Shown one piece after another: positions 1 through 7,862 of a stretch of 31,933 nt of DNA; the stretch's first letter is position 1, and every line of letters starts with the position of its first letter. Made by a program: the position numbers and the translations under genes. Below the pieces are notes generated by a model. The model saw only the letters and a list, made by a program, of their open reading frames with translations. It was not told where the DNA came from and ran no database searches. Origin of the DNA: Mageeibacillus sp. UBA5436 (lineage in GTDB: Bacteria; Bacillota; Clostridia; Saccharofermentanales; DTU023); assembly GCA_002427545.1 (NCBI GenBank), contig DIRM01000017.1:1-31933 (forward strand). The letters are read 5' to 3'.

Positions 1-48
1 GGCAATTACTTATTATCACAGATTAACAACAACATAGCAAAAATGCTC

Positions 49-77
49 TTGACAGTTTTCATTTAATTGCATAGAAT
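49..77 (+). promoter_or_regulatory. Promoter of tRNA-Arg(ACG)
   Basis: A perfect -35 box TTGACA (49-54) and a -10 box TAGAAT (72-77) are separated by exactly 17 bases. Transcription would start near 84, about 23 bases before the mature tRNA. This is a strong housekeeping sigma-70/SigA type promoter, as expected for a stable RNA gene. Confidence 0.8.
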
Positions 78-106
78 TGTTAAGCATTCAAAAATGATTT
101 GCTTAT

Positions 107-183
<77 letters not shown>

Positions 184-187
184 TATA

Positions 188-222
188 AAAACCCTTGAAA
201 CATAATAGTTTCAAGGGTTTTT
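188..222. terminator. Bidirectional intrinsic terminator
   Basis: A perfect 14-bp inverted repeat (188-201 with 208-221) has a 6-base loop ATAATA. On the plus strand it ends in TTTTT just after the tRNA. On the minus strand the stem also runs into five T, so it can also stop the cysS-to-lipoprotein transcript arriving from the right, about 100 bases past that operon's last stop codon. Confidence 0.85.
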
Positions 223-319
223 ATTCTTGAATTATTGTTTATTTTGAAATTTCGGACTATTTGGGGACCAAAGACAAGTTTATAAACTATCTAATAGCCA
301 ATGGGAAATCTTATTTTTA

Positions 320-1687
320 CTAATAGACTGAGCGTAAGATGAGACTTTGTACACTTTCCTTATTCACTTGAACAACCATCTCCATTTTTTCATTTTGATC
401 TTTGCCAGGAATAATATAATCTGCTTCAGGTGAAAAAGGATATTGACTGTAAAAATCACTAAGAGACATGCCTATATAAATTGCTCCTTCTTTAGTTTTA
501 GGTTCACCAAGAGAAATATTTTTAGACTCAGCATCCATTTCAATTCTTTCAATCACACCACTCCATGACTTATCTTTCCTATCAGCAGTACCTCTAATAA
601 TTAAAGAGATTTCTGGATAAGTAATATGCCAATAATTATCATTTTCATCTAAAGAAGTGGAGAGGCTTGTTTTAATAATAGATGGCTCTCCTAAGATATC
701 ATTCAGAGGATAGCTGTAATATGTTTGACGAATCCCATTATTTGACCATGATAATAAAAATTCATCTTTATAGTAAACATTCAAATGCATATTTTTGATC
801 ATCTCTGGATATGGATCAGATATAGAAATGACATCATTTTTTTGACTGAAAGTGCAAGTACGATATTCTTTTCCATCATTGTTTTGTATTTCTAAATTCT
901 GTAAGAATGACATTTTATTCGGCAATAATACAATAGGAATACTATCTTTAGGAGAAGTCTTCACCTGCAAACGATAATAATTAATTAATAAATCTGCTTT
1001 GTCTTTATCGATTTTAGCCATTTGATCACTAGGTGATTCTTCATAACTCTGAGTAAATAACCAAGCAAGCATATCAGAGTCTTGTTTTTCAATTGAATCA
1101 AAATAGATTTTTGAAAATTCATTCAGATTATTAATGGATTGAATCCATTTATCAGATAAATAAGGATTCCCATCATCATCATGCTGAATACCAATAATGA
1201 CAGTATAATCATCTAATTGTGAACTATCCGCACGAAAAGAAAAAATATAATATTCGGTTTTTTGGGTTAATAAGGCCAGAGATGGCATATCCGTTGTAAG
1301 GTTCGAATTTAATTCTGCTTTCTTTTCATCATTAAGTCTATAAAATTCCGATACTCTATAGCCTTTTTCATTTTCCAAGATGCTTAGATAAACTGTAAAA
1401 TCATAGAGGCTAAGGTTTGTTTTATATTTCTCAGGTATTGCTTTGTAGACATCAACCATGTTTGCATTTTTATTAATAACATCAACAATGGCTGTAATCA
1501 ATGAAATATCCGTTAATTCATCCTTTTCATTTAATGTTAGATAATAAGACGGCTCATCAGATAAAAAAACGGAATCTGATATATTTTGTTGCCTAGATTC
1601 CAAACTTGAACAACCAACAATCATAAGACAAAAAAATAAGACTAAAATAATCATTTCTATTTTTTTCTTTTTTATGATTTTGAACAT
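320..1687 (-). CDS. Predicted membrane-anchored lipoprotein of unknown function
   Basis: A 455-residue protein with a lipoprotein signal: lysine-rich start (KIIKKKK), hydrophobic stretch from about 12 to 24, and lipobox IVGC with the lipidated cysteine at 26. The mature part is soluble, acidic and rich in Ser, Asn and Asp; I recognise no catalytic motif. The start is supported by GAGG 8 bases upstream. It begins 9 bases after the stop of the sigma-factor gene and is almost certainly co-transcribed with it, so it may be a cell-surface partner or target of that sigma factor, but this is inference from position only. The transcript would end at the 188-222 hairpin. Function unknown. Confidence 0.75.
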   Translation of the reverse strand: MFKIIKKKKIEMIILVLFFCLMIVGCSSLESRQQNISDSVFLSDEPSYYLTLNEKDELTDISLITAIVDVINKNANMVDVYKAIPEKYKTNLSLYDFTVYLSILENEKGYRVSEFYRLNDEKKAELNSNLTTDMPSLALLTQKTEYYIFSFRADSSQLDDYTVIIGIQHDDDGNPYLSDKWIQSINNLNEFSKIYFDSIEKQDSDMLAWLFTQSYEESPSDQMAKIDKDKADLLINYYRLQVKTSPKDSIPIVLLPNKMSFLQNLEIQNNDGKEYRTCTFSQKNDVISISDPYPEMIKNMHLNVYYKDEFLLSWSNNGIRQTYYSYPLNDILGEPSIIKTSLSTSLDENDNYWHITYPEISLIIRGTADRKDKSWSGVIERIEMDAESKNISLGEPKTKEGAIYIGMSLSDFYSQYPFSPEADYIIPGKDQNEKMEMVVQVNKESVQSLILRSVY

Positions 1688-1696
1688 GTTTAAACC

Positions 1697-2317
1697 TCAG
1701 TTATTTTGAATATTATTATTACGAAATTTCATAATTTTTCGTCGTACTCTTTGTAAGGCGCCATCGACACTTCGATACGATACAGACAGTATATCAACGA
1801 TTTCATTATATGTTTTTCCGGACAAATATAAAACTGCAACTTGATTTTCATATTTGCTCAAATGATTTGATAGATATTTTTTCAGGCGGAATATATTTTC
1901 TTGATCTAATAAATGATTTTCAGGATCTATAATTTCTTCATCCTGCAGTAAATCAATTAAAGTATAATCTGAATCTTGATCCTGGTTTTCATAAGGATAA
2001 TCTAAGGATAAACTGTCATTTAACGGCCCATGTTTTTTTCGAGCAGCTGTACGAACCGCATCATATAATCTTGATTCAACCACAGTTTGGGCATAATTTT
2101 TAAAGGGTATTTCTCTATCTAGATTATATTTTTCTACAGCTTGGTATAGACCAATCATACCCTCTTGAATCAAGTCCTCTTGATCACCACCCTGTAGGAA
2201 AAGACGCCTTGCTTTAGCAACGACCATATTTTTATAACGCGTTAATAAGGTGTCCATAGCTTGTTCGTCTTTTTGTCTGATTTTTATAATTAAATCTTCA
2301 TCTGAAAGTGTATGCAT
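1697..2317 (-). CDS. sigH: RNA polymerase sigma factor, SigH-like (sigma-30/sigma-70 family)
   Basis: A 206-residue sigma factor with region 2 (about 20-95, including the core-binding and -10 recognition segment around QEDLIQEGMIGLYQAVEKY) and a C-terminal region 4 helix-turn-helix (about 150-200, KTYNEIVDILSVSYRSVDGA). The conserved blocks AKARRLFLQGGDQEDL and AARKKHGPLN closely follow Bacillus SigH, as I recall it. The place after cysS-mrnC-rlmB is also where sigH sits in many Firmicutes, although the usual rae1/yacP gene between rlmB and sigH is absent. In spore formers SigH drives the transition to stationary phase, competence and early sporulation; whether this organism sporulates cannot be told here. 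Start at ATG with GGTGAT upstream. Confidence 0.85.
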   Translation of the reverse strand: MHTLSDEDLIIKIRQKDEQAMDTLLTRYKNMVVAKARRLFLQGGDQEDLIQEGMIGLYQAVEKYNLDREIPFKNYAQTVVESRLYDAVRTAARKKHGPLNDSLSLDYPYENQDQDSDYTLIDLLQDEEIIDPENHLLDQENIFRLKKYLSNHLSKYENQVAVLYLSGKTYNEIVDILSVSYRSVDGALQRVRRKIMKFRNNNIQNN

Positions 2318-2380
2318 TTATATCACCAATATTAATTTGTCAGCTTTTACAAGAAGATATATTCGAGTTATAAACTCTTT

Positions 2381-3151
2381 TTAATTATATTGCTTACGTT
2401 GTTCTACAGCTTCAAAAATAATAATTCCTGTTGCTACAGCAGCATTAAGTGAATTAATTTTACCTTGCATTGGAATAGTCACTAGAAAATCACAACGTTT
2501 TTTAATATTCTGACTCATACCCGTACCTTCATTACCCACAATTAAGGCAATGGAACCTTGATAATTAGCCTTTTGATAATTTTCTGCAGAATCAACTTCT
2601 GAACCAAAAATCCAAAAACCATCTTCTTTGATACGATCAATAAAAGTGGCTAGATTTGTAACTCGTGCAATTGGGACATATTCTACTGCACCAGCAGAAG
2701 CTTTTGCTACATGTGCGTCTACAGATACAGAGCGCCTTTCAGGAATCACGATTAAATCAATACCAGCAGCTTCAGAAATTCTGATAATTGAGCCAAAATT
2801 AAAACCATCTTGCAAATTATCTAAAATTAGAATAAAAGGATTACGACCTTCAGACTTAACTTTTTGTATTTGAACAAATGGATCCACATATTTTATAGCT
2901 GAAACTTGTGCAATAATTCCTTGATGATTAGAAGACTCAGACATACGATCTAAGACTTCTTTCTCAACTTGCATAATGACTGCACCTTTATCTTTACATT
3001 CCGTAATTATATCTTGCAAACGACTGTCTTTAGAGCCATTCTTTACTATCCAGATTTTGTTAATTGAACGCCCAGCTCGTAAGGCTTCAGATACAGGATT
3101 TCGTCCTTCAATTTGATCTAAATATTCGCCTGATTTGTTTTTATTATCCAA
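2381..3151 (-). CDS. rlmB: 23S rRNA (guanosine-2'-O)-methyltransferase RlmB / TrmH (SpoU) family
   Basis: A 256-residue SPOUT-class methyltransferase. The N-terminal substrate-binding domain (about 10-90) starts with IEGRNPVSEALRAG. The C-terminal SpoU domain carries motif 1 (DNLQDGFNFGSIIRISEAAG, about 110-130), motif 2 (IVGNEGTGMS, about 205) and motif 3 (IPMQGKINSLNAAVATGI, near 225-245). It is expected to methylate a guanosine ribose in 23S rRNA using SAM. AGGAGA lies about 9 bases before the chosen ATG. It follows mrnC by 52 bases in the cysS operon, as in Bacillus (yacO). Confidence 0.93.
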   Translation of the reverse strand: MDNKNKSGEYLDQIEGRNPVSEALRAGRSINKIWIVKNGSKDSRLQDIITECKDKGAVIMQVEKEVLDRMSESSNHQGIIAQVSAIKYVDPFVQIQKVKSEGRNPFILILDNLQDGFNFGSIIRISEAAGIDLIVIPERRSVSVDAHVAKASAGAVEYVPIARVTNLATFIDRIKEDGFWIFGSEVDSAENYQKANYQGSIALIVGNEGTGMSQNIKKRCDFLVTIPMQGKINSLNAAVATGIIIFEAVEQRKQYN

Positions 3152-3203
3152 GTTTATCTCCTGAATTCTATGGTCTTAATATTGAGTATTTTTTGTACTT
3201 CAT

Positions 3204-3623
3204 TTATAAATTTTGAAAATCAGCGCAAAAATCTTTAAGATCTAAACTACTAAAATTTAAATCTGGTTCAGCCTCGCTTACAAGCATAAATAAGCGTTCT
3301 AGATCATGATTTAAAAATAGATAACCTAACAAAGCTTCAAAACCAGTGGCTTGCCGATAATCCGCTGGATCTACTTGCCTAGCATTGGGAACAGAATAAT
3401 TAGCAGCTCGATGAACAAGTGCCTTTTCTTTTTCAGTTAACAATTTTTCAATTCTGGCCAAAGCAATAGCCTGTGCAGATGCATTAACCACTTGAATAAC
3501 CTTTTTATGAATGGCACCAGATTTTGCATGATAAGTATCTAAAACAGCTACCCTAACCATTAATTCATAAGCAGCATCGCCAACATAAGCTAATGTTGAA
3601 ATCGGTAAATCTAATATTTTCAA
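3204..3623 (-). CDS. mrnC: Mini-ribonuclease III (23S rRNA maturation)
   Basis: A dimeric RNase III-like nuclease without a dsRNA-binding domain; in Bacillus it trims 23S rRNA ends. The catalytic signature is AYVGDAAYELMVR near the N-terminus, with the second acidic site in FEALLGYLFL near the C-terminus. The usual length is about 130-145 residues. I chose a TTG start at 3623 (139 residues), preceded by GAAGAG 7 bases upstream and lying just after the cysS stop. An ATG at 3671 in the same frame would add 16 residues encoded inside the cysS end. The start is therefore uncertain, the identity is not. Conserved neighbour of cysS and rlmB. Confidence 0.9.
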   Translation of the reverse strand: MKILDLPISTLAYVGDAAYELMVRVAVLDTYHAKSGAIHKKVIQVVNASAQAIALARIEKLLTEKEKALVHRAANYSVPNARQVDPADYRQATGFEALLGYLFLNHDLERLFMLVSEAEPDLNFSSLDLKDFCADFQNL

Positions 3624-3624
3624 A

Positions 3625-5040
3625 TTAATTCTCTTCTTTAGAAATTTTAGGTCCTTGAGCTGTATCTTCAATTCGATAGCCCAATTCTAAGATCTCATCA
3701 CGTAATTGATCTGCTAAAGCAAAATCACGATTGGCTTTTGCATGACTGCGCAACTCAACTTTTTCTAAAATATCTTCTGGAATTTGATTTTCATCTTCTT
3801 TCTTTGGGTTTAAACCGAGAGTTGAGCATAATTTAACAATTGTATTGACTGATTTTTCTAAAACAGTTTTTGGTAAACCGTATTCTGCAGTATATGAGTT
3901 AACTTGTCTTACTAAATTGAAAATAGCTGCAAAAGCGTCTGGTGTATTTAGATCATCATCCATTGCTCGCTCAAATTCTTTAATTGCTTCAGCATTAAAT
4001 TCTTCTAAAGCCTTCGCATTTTCATCAAAAGCATGGTCTTTTTCATGGGCTAATAAAAATTCAACATTTGAAATACAATTTTTGATTCTATGCCAACCAT
4101 TACTTGCTCCCATTAATGGTTCTCTCTCAAAATTAATAGGCATACGATAATGTGCTTGCAACATAAAAAACCGAATAACATCATAACCATACATTTTGGC
4201 CAATTCTCTAACTAAGAAAAAATTGCCACCCGATTTTGCCATTTTGACATTGTCAACATTAATAAAACCATTATGCATCCAATAACGAACAAATTGCTTG
4301 CCATTTGCTGCTTCACTTTGAGCAATCTCATTTTCATGATGCGGAAAGATTAAGTCCATACCACCTGCATGGATGTCGATTGTATCACCTAAATATTTTT
4401 TACTCATGGCAGAGCATTCAATATGCCAGCCTGGACGCCCTTCACCCCATGGTGAATCCCAAGCAGGCTCATTTTCTTTTTTAAACTTCCATAAAACAAA
4501 ATCACTAATATTACGTTTATTTATCTCTAAATCAATTCGCTCTGAAGCACCTGCTTCTTGCTCTTCTAAATTTCTACCTGATAACTTGCCATAATCAGAA
4601 AATTTTGACGTATCATAATAAACGCCATCATCTAAAACATAGGTATAACCTTTATCATCTAAAGTTTTAATCATGTCGATAATCTCATGTATCGTTTCAG
4701 TAGCTCTAGGATGATTATCTGCCCGCATAATATTTAAGCGATCAGCATCATAATAATATTCAGCAATCATCTCTTCAGCTAATTCTTGAACCGATATTTT
4801 TCGTGCTGAAGCGCGATTGATCATTTTGTCATCAACATCAGTAAAGTTTTGTACGTATGTGACTTTATAACCTTTGTATAATAGATAACGTCTTAATGTA
4901 TCGTAAACAATAAAAGGTCTAGCATTACCCAAATGAAATAAATCATATACAGTTGGGCCACAAACATAAATCGTAAAATGATTATCATTTAACGGAATTA
5001 ATTCTTCTTTTTTTCTAGTAAGATCATTATAAACTTGCAT
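3625..5040 (-). CDS. cysS: Cysteinyl-tRNA synthetase
   Basis: A 471-residue class I aminoacyl-tRNA synthetase that charges tRNA-Cys. Visible landmarks: zinc-site cysteine in YVCGPTVYD (about 28), HIGH-type motif HLGN at about 37, zinc-site segment GRPGWHIECSAM (about 205), HHENE near 236, and the KMSKS loop as KMAKS near 268. The C-terminal DALR-like helical domain follows. Length matches the family (about 465). The ATG is preceded by a perfect AGGAGG five bases upstream. It is the first gene of the minus-strand operon running to the lipoprotein gene, and it lies downstream of an unusual structured leader region (5060-5220). Confidence 0.97.
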   Translation of the reverse strand: MQVYNDLTRKKEELIPLNDNHFTIYVCGPTVYDLFHLGNARPFIVYDTLRRYLLYKGYKVTYVQNFTDVDDKMINRASARKISVQELAEEMIAEYYYDADRLNIMRADNHPRATETIHEIIDMIKTLDDKGYTYVLDDGVYYDTSKFSDYGKLSGRNLEEQEAGASERIDLEINKRNISDFVLWKFKKENEPAWDSPWGEGRPGWHIECSAMSKKYLGDTIDIHAGGMDLIFPHHENEIAQSEAANGKQFVRYWMHNGFINVDNVKMAKSGGNFFLVRELAKMYGYDVIRFFMLQAHYRMPINFEREPLMGASNGWHRIKNCISNVEFLLAHEKDHAFDENAKALEEFNAEAIKEFERAMDDDLNTPDAFAAIFNLVRQVNSYTAEYGLPKTVLEKSVNTIVKLCSTLGLNPKKEDENQIPEDILEKVELRSHAKANRDFALADQLRDEILELGYRIEDTAQGPKISKEEN

Positions 5041-5059
5041 TGTCGCCTCCTGAGCGCAA

Positions 5060-5220
5060 CTTCGAACAATAAAAGCCCTTAAATATGCACTTCTTTTTGA
5101 TACCTAGCACTGTGACTAGGTGGGTGCCCTGTGGTGGTCTTTGATTTACCTTTTAGGGTTTTACCGCATTCCACTTCAACTCCAGGCTCCCTTAAACATC
5201 TTGAAGGTTCAAAAACGAAG
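5060..5220. other. Structured non-coding region: possible cysS leader or small RNA
   Basis: The 284 bases between comF and cysS contain no gene. They are clearly richer in G and C than the intergenic DNA around them and full of inverted repeats. These include a 6-bp stem with 8-base loop (5102-5107/5116-5121), a composite hairpin at 5123-5165 (GGT/ACC, GCCCT/AGGGT, GGTGGTC/GATTTACC), a hairpin CCTTAAA/TTGAAGG (5191-5207), and an outer pairing CTTCG (5060-5064) with CGAAG (5216-5220). A minus-strand promoter sits just outside, so it would be the leader of cysS. Several pairs need G-U wobble that only works in plus-strand RNA, so the strand is unresolved. I do not recognise a T-box, SRP or other known RNA family with confidence. 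Confidence 0.45.
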
Positions 5221-5245
5221 CGTCTTATAATCTAAGGGTATATTT

Positions 5246-5274
5246 ACTATACAAAAATCCTAAGAAATGTACAA
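5246..5274 (-). promoter_or_regulatory. Promoter reading toward cysS
   Basis: On the minus strand, -35 TTGTAC (5274-5269) and -10 TATAGT (5251-5246) are separated by 17 bases. The start point would be near 5239, giving a leader of about 200 bases before cysS, which covers the whole structured region. Confidence 0.6.
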
Positions 5275-5324
5275 ATTATTTTAACGAAAATTTAGAATTT
5301 CTTTCAAGGGAACATTCACTTACC

Positions 5325-6107
5325 TTAATCATGCAAACGAAAATAATTTAAATCTTCACGCGCAATTGTAATCGCTGCAACTTCAAATCCTTTACTTATT
5401 AACGGACTTGCTGCTGATTCTATAGTAGATCCTGTTGTCAAGACATCATCTATAAGAATAATTCTCTTTTTTGAAAACAAATCTATATTTTCAAGTAAAT
5501 ATGTTTCATCTAAAACGAAAGCATCTTTCATATTTCTAAGTCTATCTTCATAATTCTTTGTTTCGGTTTGTCTATTGGTATTTTTTGTACGTAAAAGGAT
5601 TTTATTATCGTATTTGATTCCAGTTAATTTTGAAATTTCTAAAGCTATTAATTCTGATTGATTATATCCCCTCTCTTTAAAACGATTTTGATGCAGTGGA
5701 ATTGGCACAAATATAGAATTAGTATTTTCTTGAAGATAATTTTGACGTATTAAGAAAATGAAAACACTTAAAAATTTTGCTAGATAATGTTTTTGATAAA
5801 ATTTTAATTGAATAATTAATGGTTTAATGGGATTTTCATAAGAAAATATTGACATCACTTGTATGTGTTTTTTATCTGATTGCCAGAATTTATTATAAGT
5901 CAAAATCGGTAACATACTTAAGCAACTTCGGCAAAAACAGCTTTGTATTTCATTCAAGCATTTTTCATTTTTGGTCTCTACTTGCGCAAATTTTCTTAAG
6001 GAACCGATTCGCAATAAATCAACCTGCCTAAGAAGATTATCTTTAGCATGCGAGCCACAAATCATACAGGTTTCGGCATTTAAAATTCTTTTAACTTCAT
6101 CTATCAT
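5325..6107 (-). CDS. comF: ComF family protein (phosphoribosyltransferase-like)
   Basis: A 260-residue ComF-type protein. The N-terminus carries a cysteine-rich zinc-binding segment (CMIC near 15-18, then CFCRSC near 57-62). The C-terminus has a type I phosphoribosyltransferase fold with the PRPP loop RIILIDDVLTTGSTIESA (about 214-231) and the upstream motif FVPIPLHQNRFKERGYNQS. In naturally competent bacteria ComF assists DNA uptake and recombination; homologues are also found in organisms not known to be competent, and no other com gene is in the window. It follows metK by 108 bases on the same strand. The start at 6107 has only a weak ribosome binding site, so translation may be low or coupled differently. 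Confidence 0.85.
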   Translation of the reverse strand: MIDEVKRILNAETCMICGSHAKDNLLRQVDLLRIGSLRKFAQVETKNEKCLNEIQSCFCRSCLSMLPILTYNKFWQSDKKHIQVMSIFSYENPIKPLIIQLKFYQKHYLAKFLSVFIFLIRQNYLQENTNSIFVPIPLHQNRFKERGYNQSELIALEISKLTGIKYDNKILLRTKNTNRQTETKNYEDRLRNMKDAFVLDETYLLENIDLFSKKRIILIDDVLTTGSTIESAASPLISKGFEVAAITIAREDLNYFRLHD

Positions 6108-6128
6108 TCATCTATCTTTTTATAATGA

Positions 6129-6168
6129 TTTAGAATCTCTCAAAACTTGTAGTCTGAGAGATTCTAAA
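6129..6168. repeat. Perfect 13-bp inverted repeat between metK and comF
   Basis: TTTAGAATCTCTC (6129-6141) pairs perfectly with GAGAGATTCTAAA (6156-6168) around a 14-base loop. Neither strand has a T-run immediately after the stem, so it is not a standard intrinsic terminator. It could be a processing or stability hairpin in a metK-comF transcript, or a protein-binding site. Confidence 0.6.
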
Positions 6169-6215
6169 AATACTATATTTTAATTATATTGAAATGATAT
6201 CGTTTTTGACGAATT

Positions 6216-7421
6216 TTATTTAAGATAAGCTTTTTCCAAAGATTGAAATTTTTCAATTAAATCAAGTTTTTCCCAAGATAAATTTAGATTTTCTCGACCA
6301 AAATGACCATAAGAAGCAATTTGTTTATAAATTGGTTTTCGTAAATCTAATTTATTAATAATTCCTTCTGGAGTTAAATCAAAATTTTCTTGAATTAATT
6401 GAGATAATGCATCATCAGAAATGGTGCCTGTTCCAAAAGTATTGACATTAATCGCAATCGGTTTAGCAACTCCTATAGCATAAGAAATTTGTAATTCACA
6501 TTTGCTCGCTAATTTTGCTGCAACTATATTTTTAGCAAGGTATCTAGCTGCATAATTGGCAGAACGATCAACTTTTGTAGGATCTTTTCCTGATAAAGCT
6601 CCTCCACCATTTCGAGCATAGCTACCATATGTATCAACAATAATTTTTCTGCCTGTCACACCAGTATCACCTTGTGGACCACCAATCACAAATCGGCCAG
6701 TCGGATTAATAAGGACTTTCGTCTTTGAATCATACAAATCTTTAGGCAAGATAGGATCAAGAACATATTCCAAAATAATTGATTTTACTTGATCTAGAGA
6801 TGCTTTTTCATCATGTTGTGACGATACGACAACTGTATCAATATGTACTGGATTACCATCTTGATATTCAATTGTAACCTGGGCTTTCCCATCTGGTTTT
6901 AAAATATCTGGAAATTTATTTTTTCTGACTTGAGCTAATTGATATGTCAATTGATGAGCTAAAGAAATCCCCATTGGCATATAGCTATCTGTTTCAGAGT
7001 CAGCATAACCGAACATCATTCCTTGATCGCCAGCGCCAATTGCCGAAACTGTTTCTGACTCTTTTTGTTTTTCATTATTTTTTAATTCAAGACTTTGATT
7101 AACACCCATAGCTATATCTGAAGATTGTTGATCTATACTGAGCAATACACCACAAGATTCTGCATTAAATCCATTTGTATTTACATAACCTATTTCTGCA
7201 ACGGTATCTTTTGCAATCTTCCTATAATCTATATCTATATTGCCACTAATTTCGCCAGCAATAATAATGAAACCCGTACTGACCATTACTTCACAAGCAA
7301 CTCTACTATTTGGATCTTGTTTTAGAGCCTCATCCAATATGGCATCTGCAATTTGATCGCAAACCTTATCGGGATGACCTTCTGTGACCGATTCTGATGT
7401 AAAAAAATATTTATTAGACAT
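6216..7421 (-). CDS. metK: S-adenosylmethionine synthetase
   Basis: A 401-residue methionine adenosyltransferase that makes SAM from methionine and ATP. Family signatures are present: GHPDKVCDQIADA (16-28), the ATP-binding hexapeptide region GAGDQGMMFGYA (about 128-139), the flexible-loop segment around DGKAQVTIEY, and GGGALSGKDPTKVDRSANY (about 273-291). Length and layout are normal. Expression is predicted to be shut off by SAM through the riboswitch and terminator directly upstream. ComF follows downstream. Confidence 0.97.
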   Translation of the reverse strand: MSNKYFFTSESVTEGHPDKVCDQIADAILDEALKQDPNSRVACEVMVSTGFIIIAGEISGNIDIDYRKIAKDTVAEIGYVNTNGFNAESCGVLLSIDQQSSDIAMGVNQSLELKNNEKQKESETVSAIGAGDQGMMFGYADSETDSYMPMGISLAHQLTYQLAQVRKNKFPDILKPDGKAQVTIEYQDGNPVHIDTVVVSSQHDEKASLDQVKSIILEYVLDPILPKDLYDSKTKVLINPTGRFVIGGPQGDTGVTGRKIIVDTYGSYARNGGGALSGKDPTKVDRSANYAARYLAKNIVAAKLASKCELQISYAIGVAKPIAINVNTFGTGTISDDALSQLIQENFDLTPEGIINKLDLRKPIYKQIASYGHFGRENLNLSWEKLDLIEKFQSLEKAYLK

Positions 7422-7477
7422 ATTGTCCTTTCTTTTTTCATCTTATCTTTTTTAACAATTTAAATGAAAATTTTCAT

Positions 7478-7499
7478 AAAAAAACCTCTCGACGAGAGG
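7478..7499 (-). terminator. Riboswitch-controlled intrinsic terminator before metK
   Basis: On the minus strand, CCTCTC-GTC-GAGAGG (7499-7485) forms a 6-bp stem with a 3-base loop followed by seven T (7484-7478). It lies between the SAM-I aptamer and metK and is the expression platform of that riboswitch. Confidence 0.85.
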
Positions 7500-7513
7500 C
7501 ATATAGATAATTT

Positions 7514-7604
7514 CTCATCTTTCAGGCGTACCCGTCGGAATTAGCACCGTCACAAACGGTTGCTGGGCTTCATAGGGCCGATCCCTCCACCACTCTTGAT
7601 AAGA
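7514..7604 (-). promoter_or_regulatory. SAM-I (S-box) riboswitch aptamer upstream of metK
   Basis: The minus strand carries the classic S-box core in order: CTTATC (P1, 7603-7598), AAGAGTGGTGGAGGGA (kink-turn, P2), GGCCCTATGAAGCCC, AGCAACC, a P3 hairpin CCGT-TTGTG-ACGG, GGTGCTAATTCC, then GAAAGATGAG. The P1 3' strand GATGAG (7519-7514) pairs with CTTATC. P1's GATGAGA can alternatively pair with TCTCGTC of the terminator's 5' arm, which provides the antiterminator. High SAM would stabilise P1, release the terminator and switch off metK: feedback control at transcription. Confidence 0.96.
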
Positions 7605-7626
7605 TATTTAAATTTAATTTATCCAT

Positions 7627-7655
7627 AAACTAACATAAGGAAAAATCTCCGTCAA
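7627..7655 (-). promoter_or_regulatory. Candidate promoter for the metK riboswitch transcript
   Basis: Minus strand -35 TTGACG (7655-7650), 17-base spacer, weak -10 TAGTTT (7632-7627). It would start transcription a few bases before the riboswitch P1. The -35 is good and the -10 matches only half of the consensus. Confidence 0.5.
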
Positions 7656-7862
7656 GTTGCTTTAAACGTCACTAGTATCTTATTCGAATTTTTCACCAAT
7701 ATTTAAAACTATTTGATCATTTTATAATGTTAAATATTTCCCTTCATCTTTAAGATTATTCTTTCTGATTTTTCCTAAATTTTTCTTCTTTTCCAAAAAA
7801 TTATCTCTAAACAAATTGCCATTCCAGTTAATCTGTAAACAACAAAAAATGTGAGGCTAAGT

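Noticed and set aside
5101..5165. SRP RNA resemblance (GGTGCCCTGT after a small hairpin, plus strand)
   Set aside because: The loop sequences do not match the SRP Alu domain, and the essential GGAAGNAGC part of the S domain is absent downstream.
5155..5172. T-box-like AGGGTTTTACCGC on the plus strand
   Set aside because: The bases that must pair with the tRNA end (TGGN) are TTTA, and this strand reads away from cysS with no plus-strand gene downstream.
6129..6168. metK-comF hairpin as a rho-independent terminator
   Set aside because: The stem is perfect, but neither strand has the required run of T after it.
7851..7862. GTG start 12 bases before the TadZ-like ATG
   Set aside because: This GTGAGG is placed exactly where the ribosome binding site of the ATG at 7863 should be.
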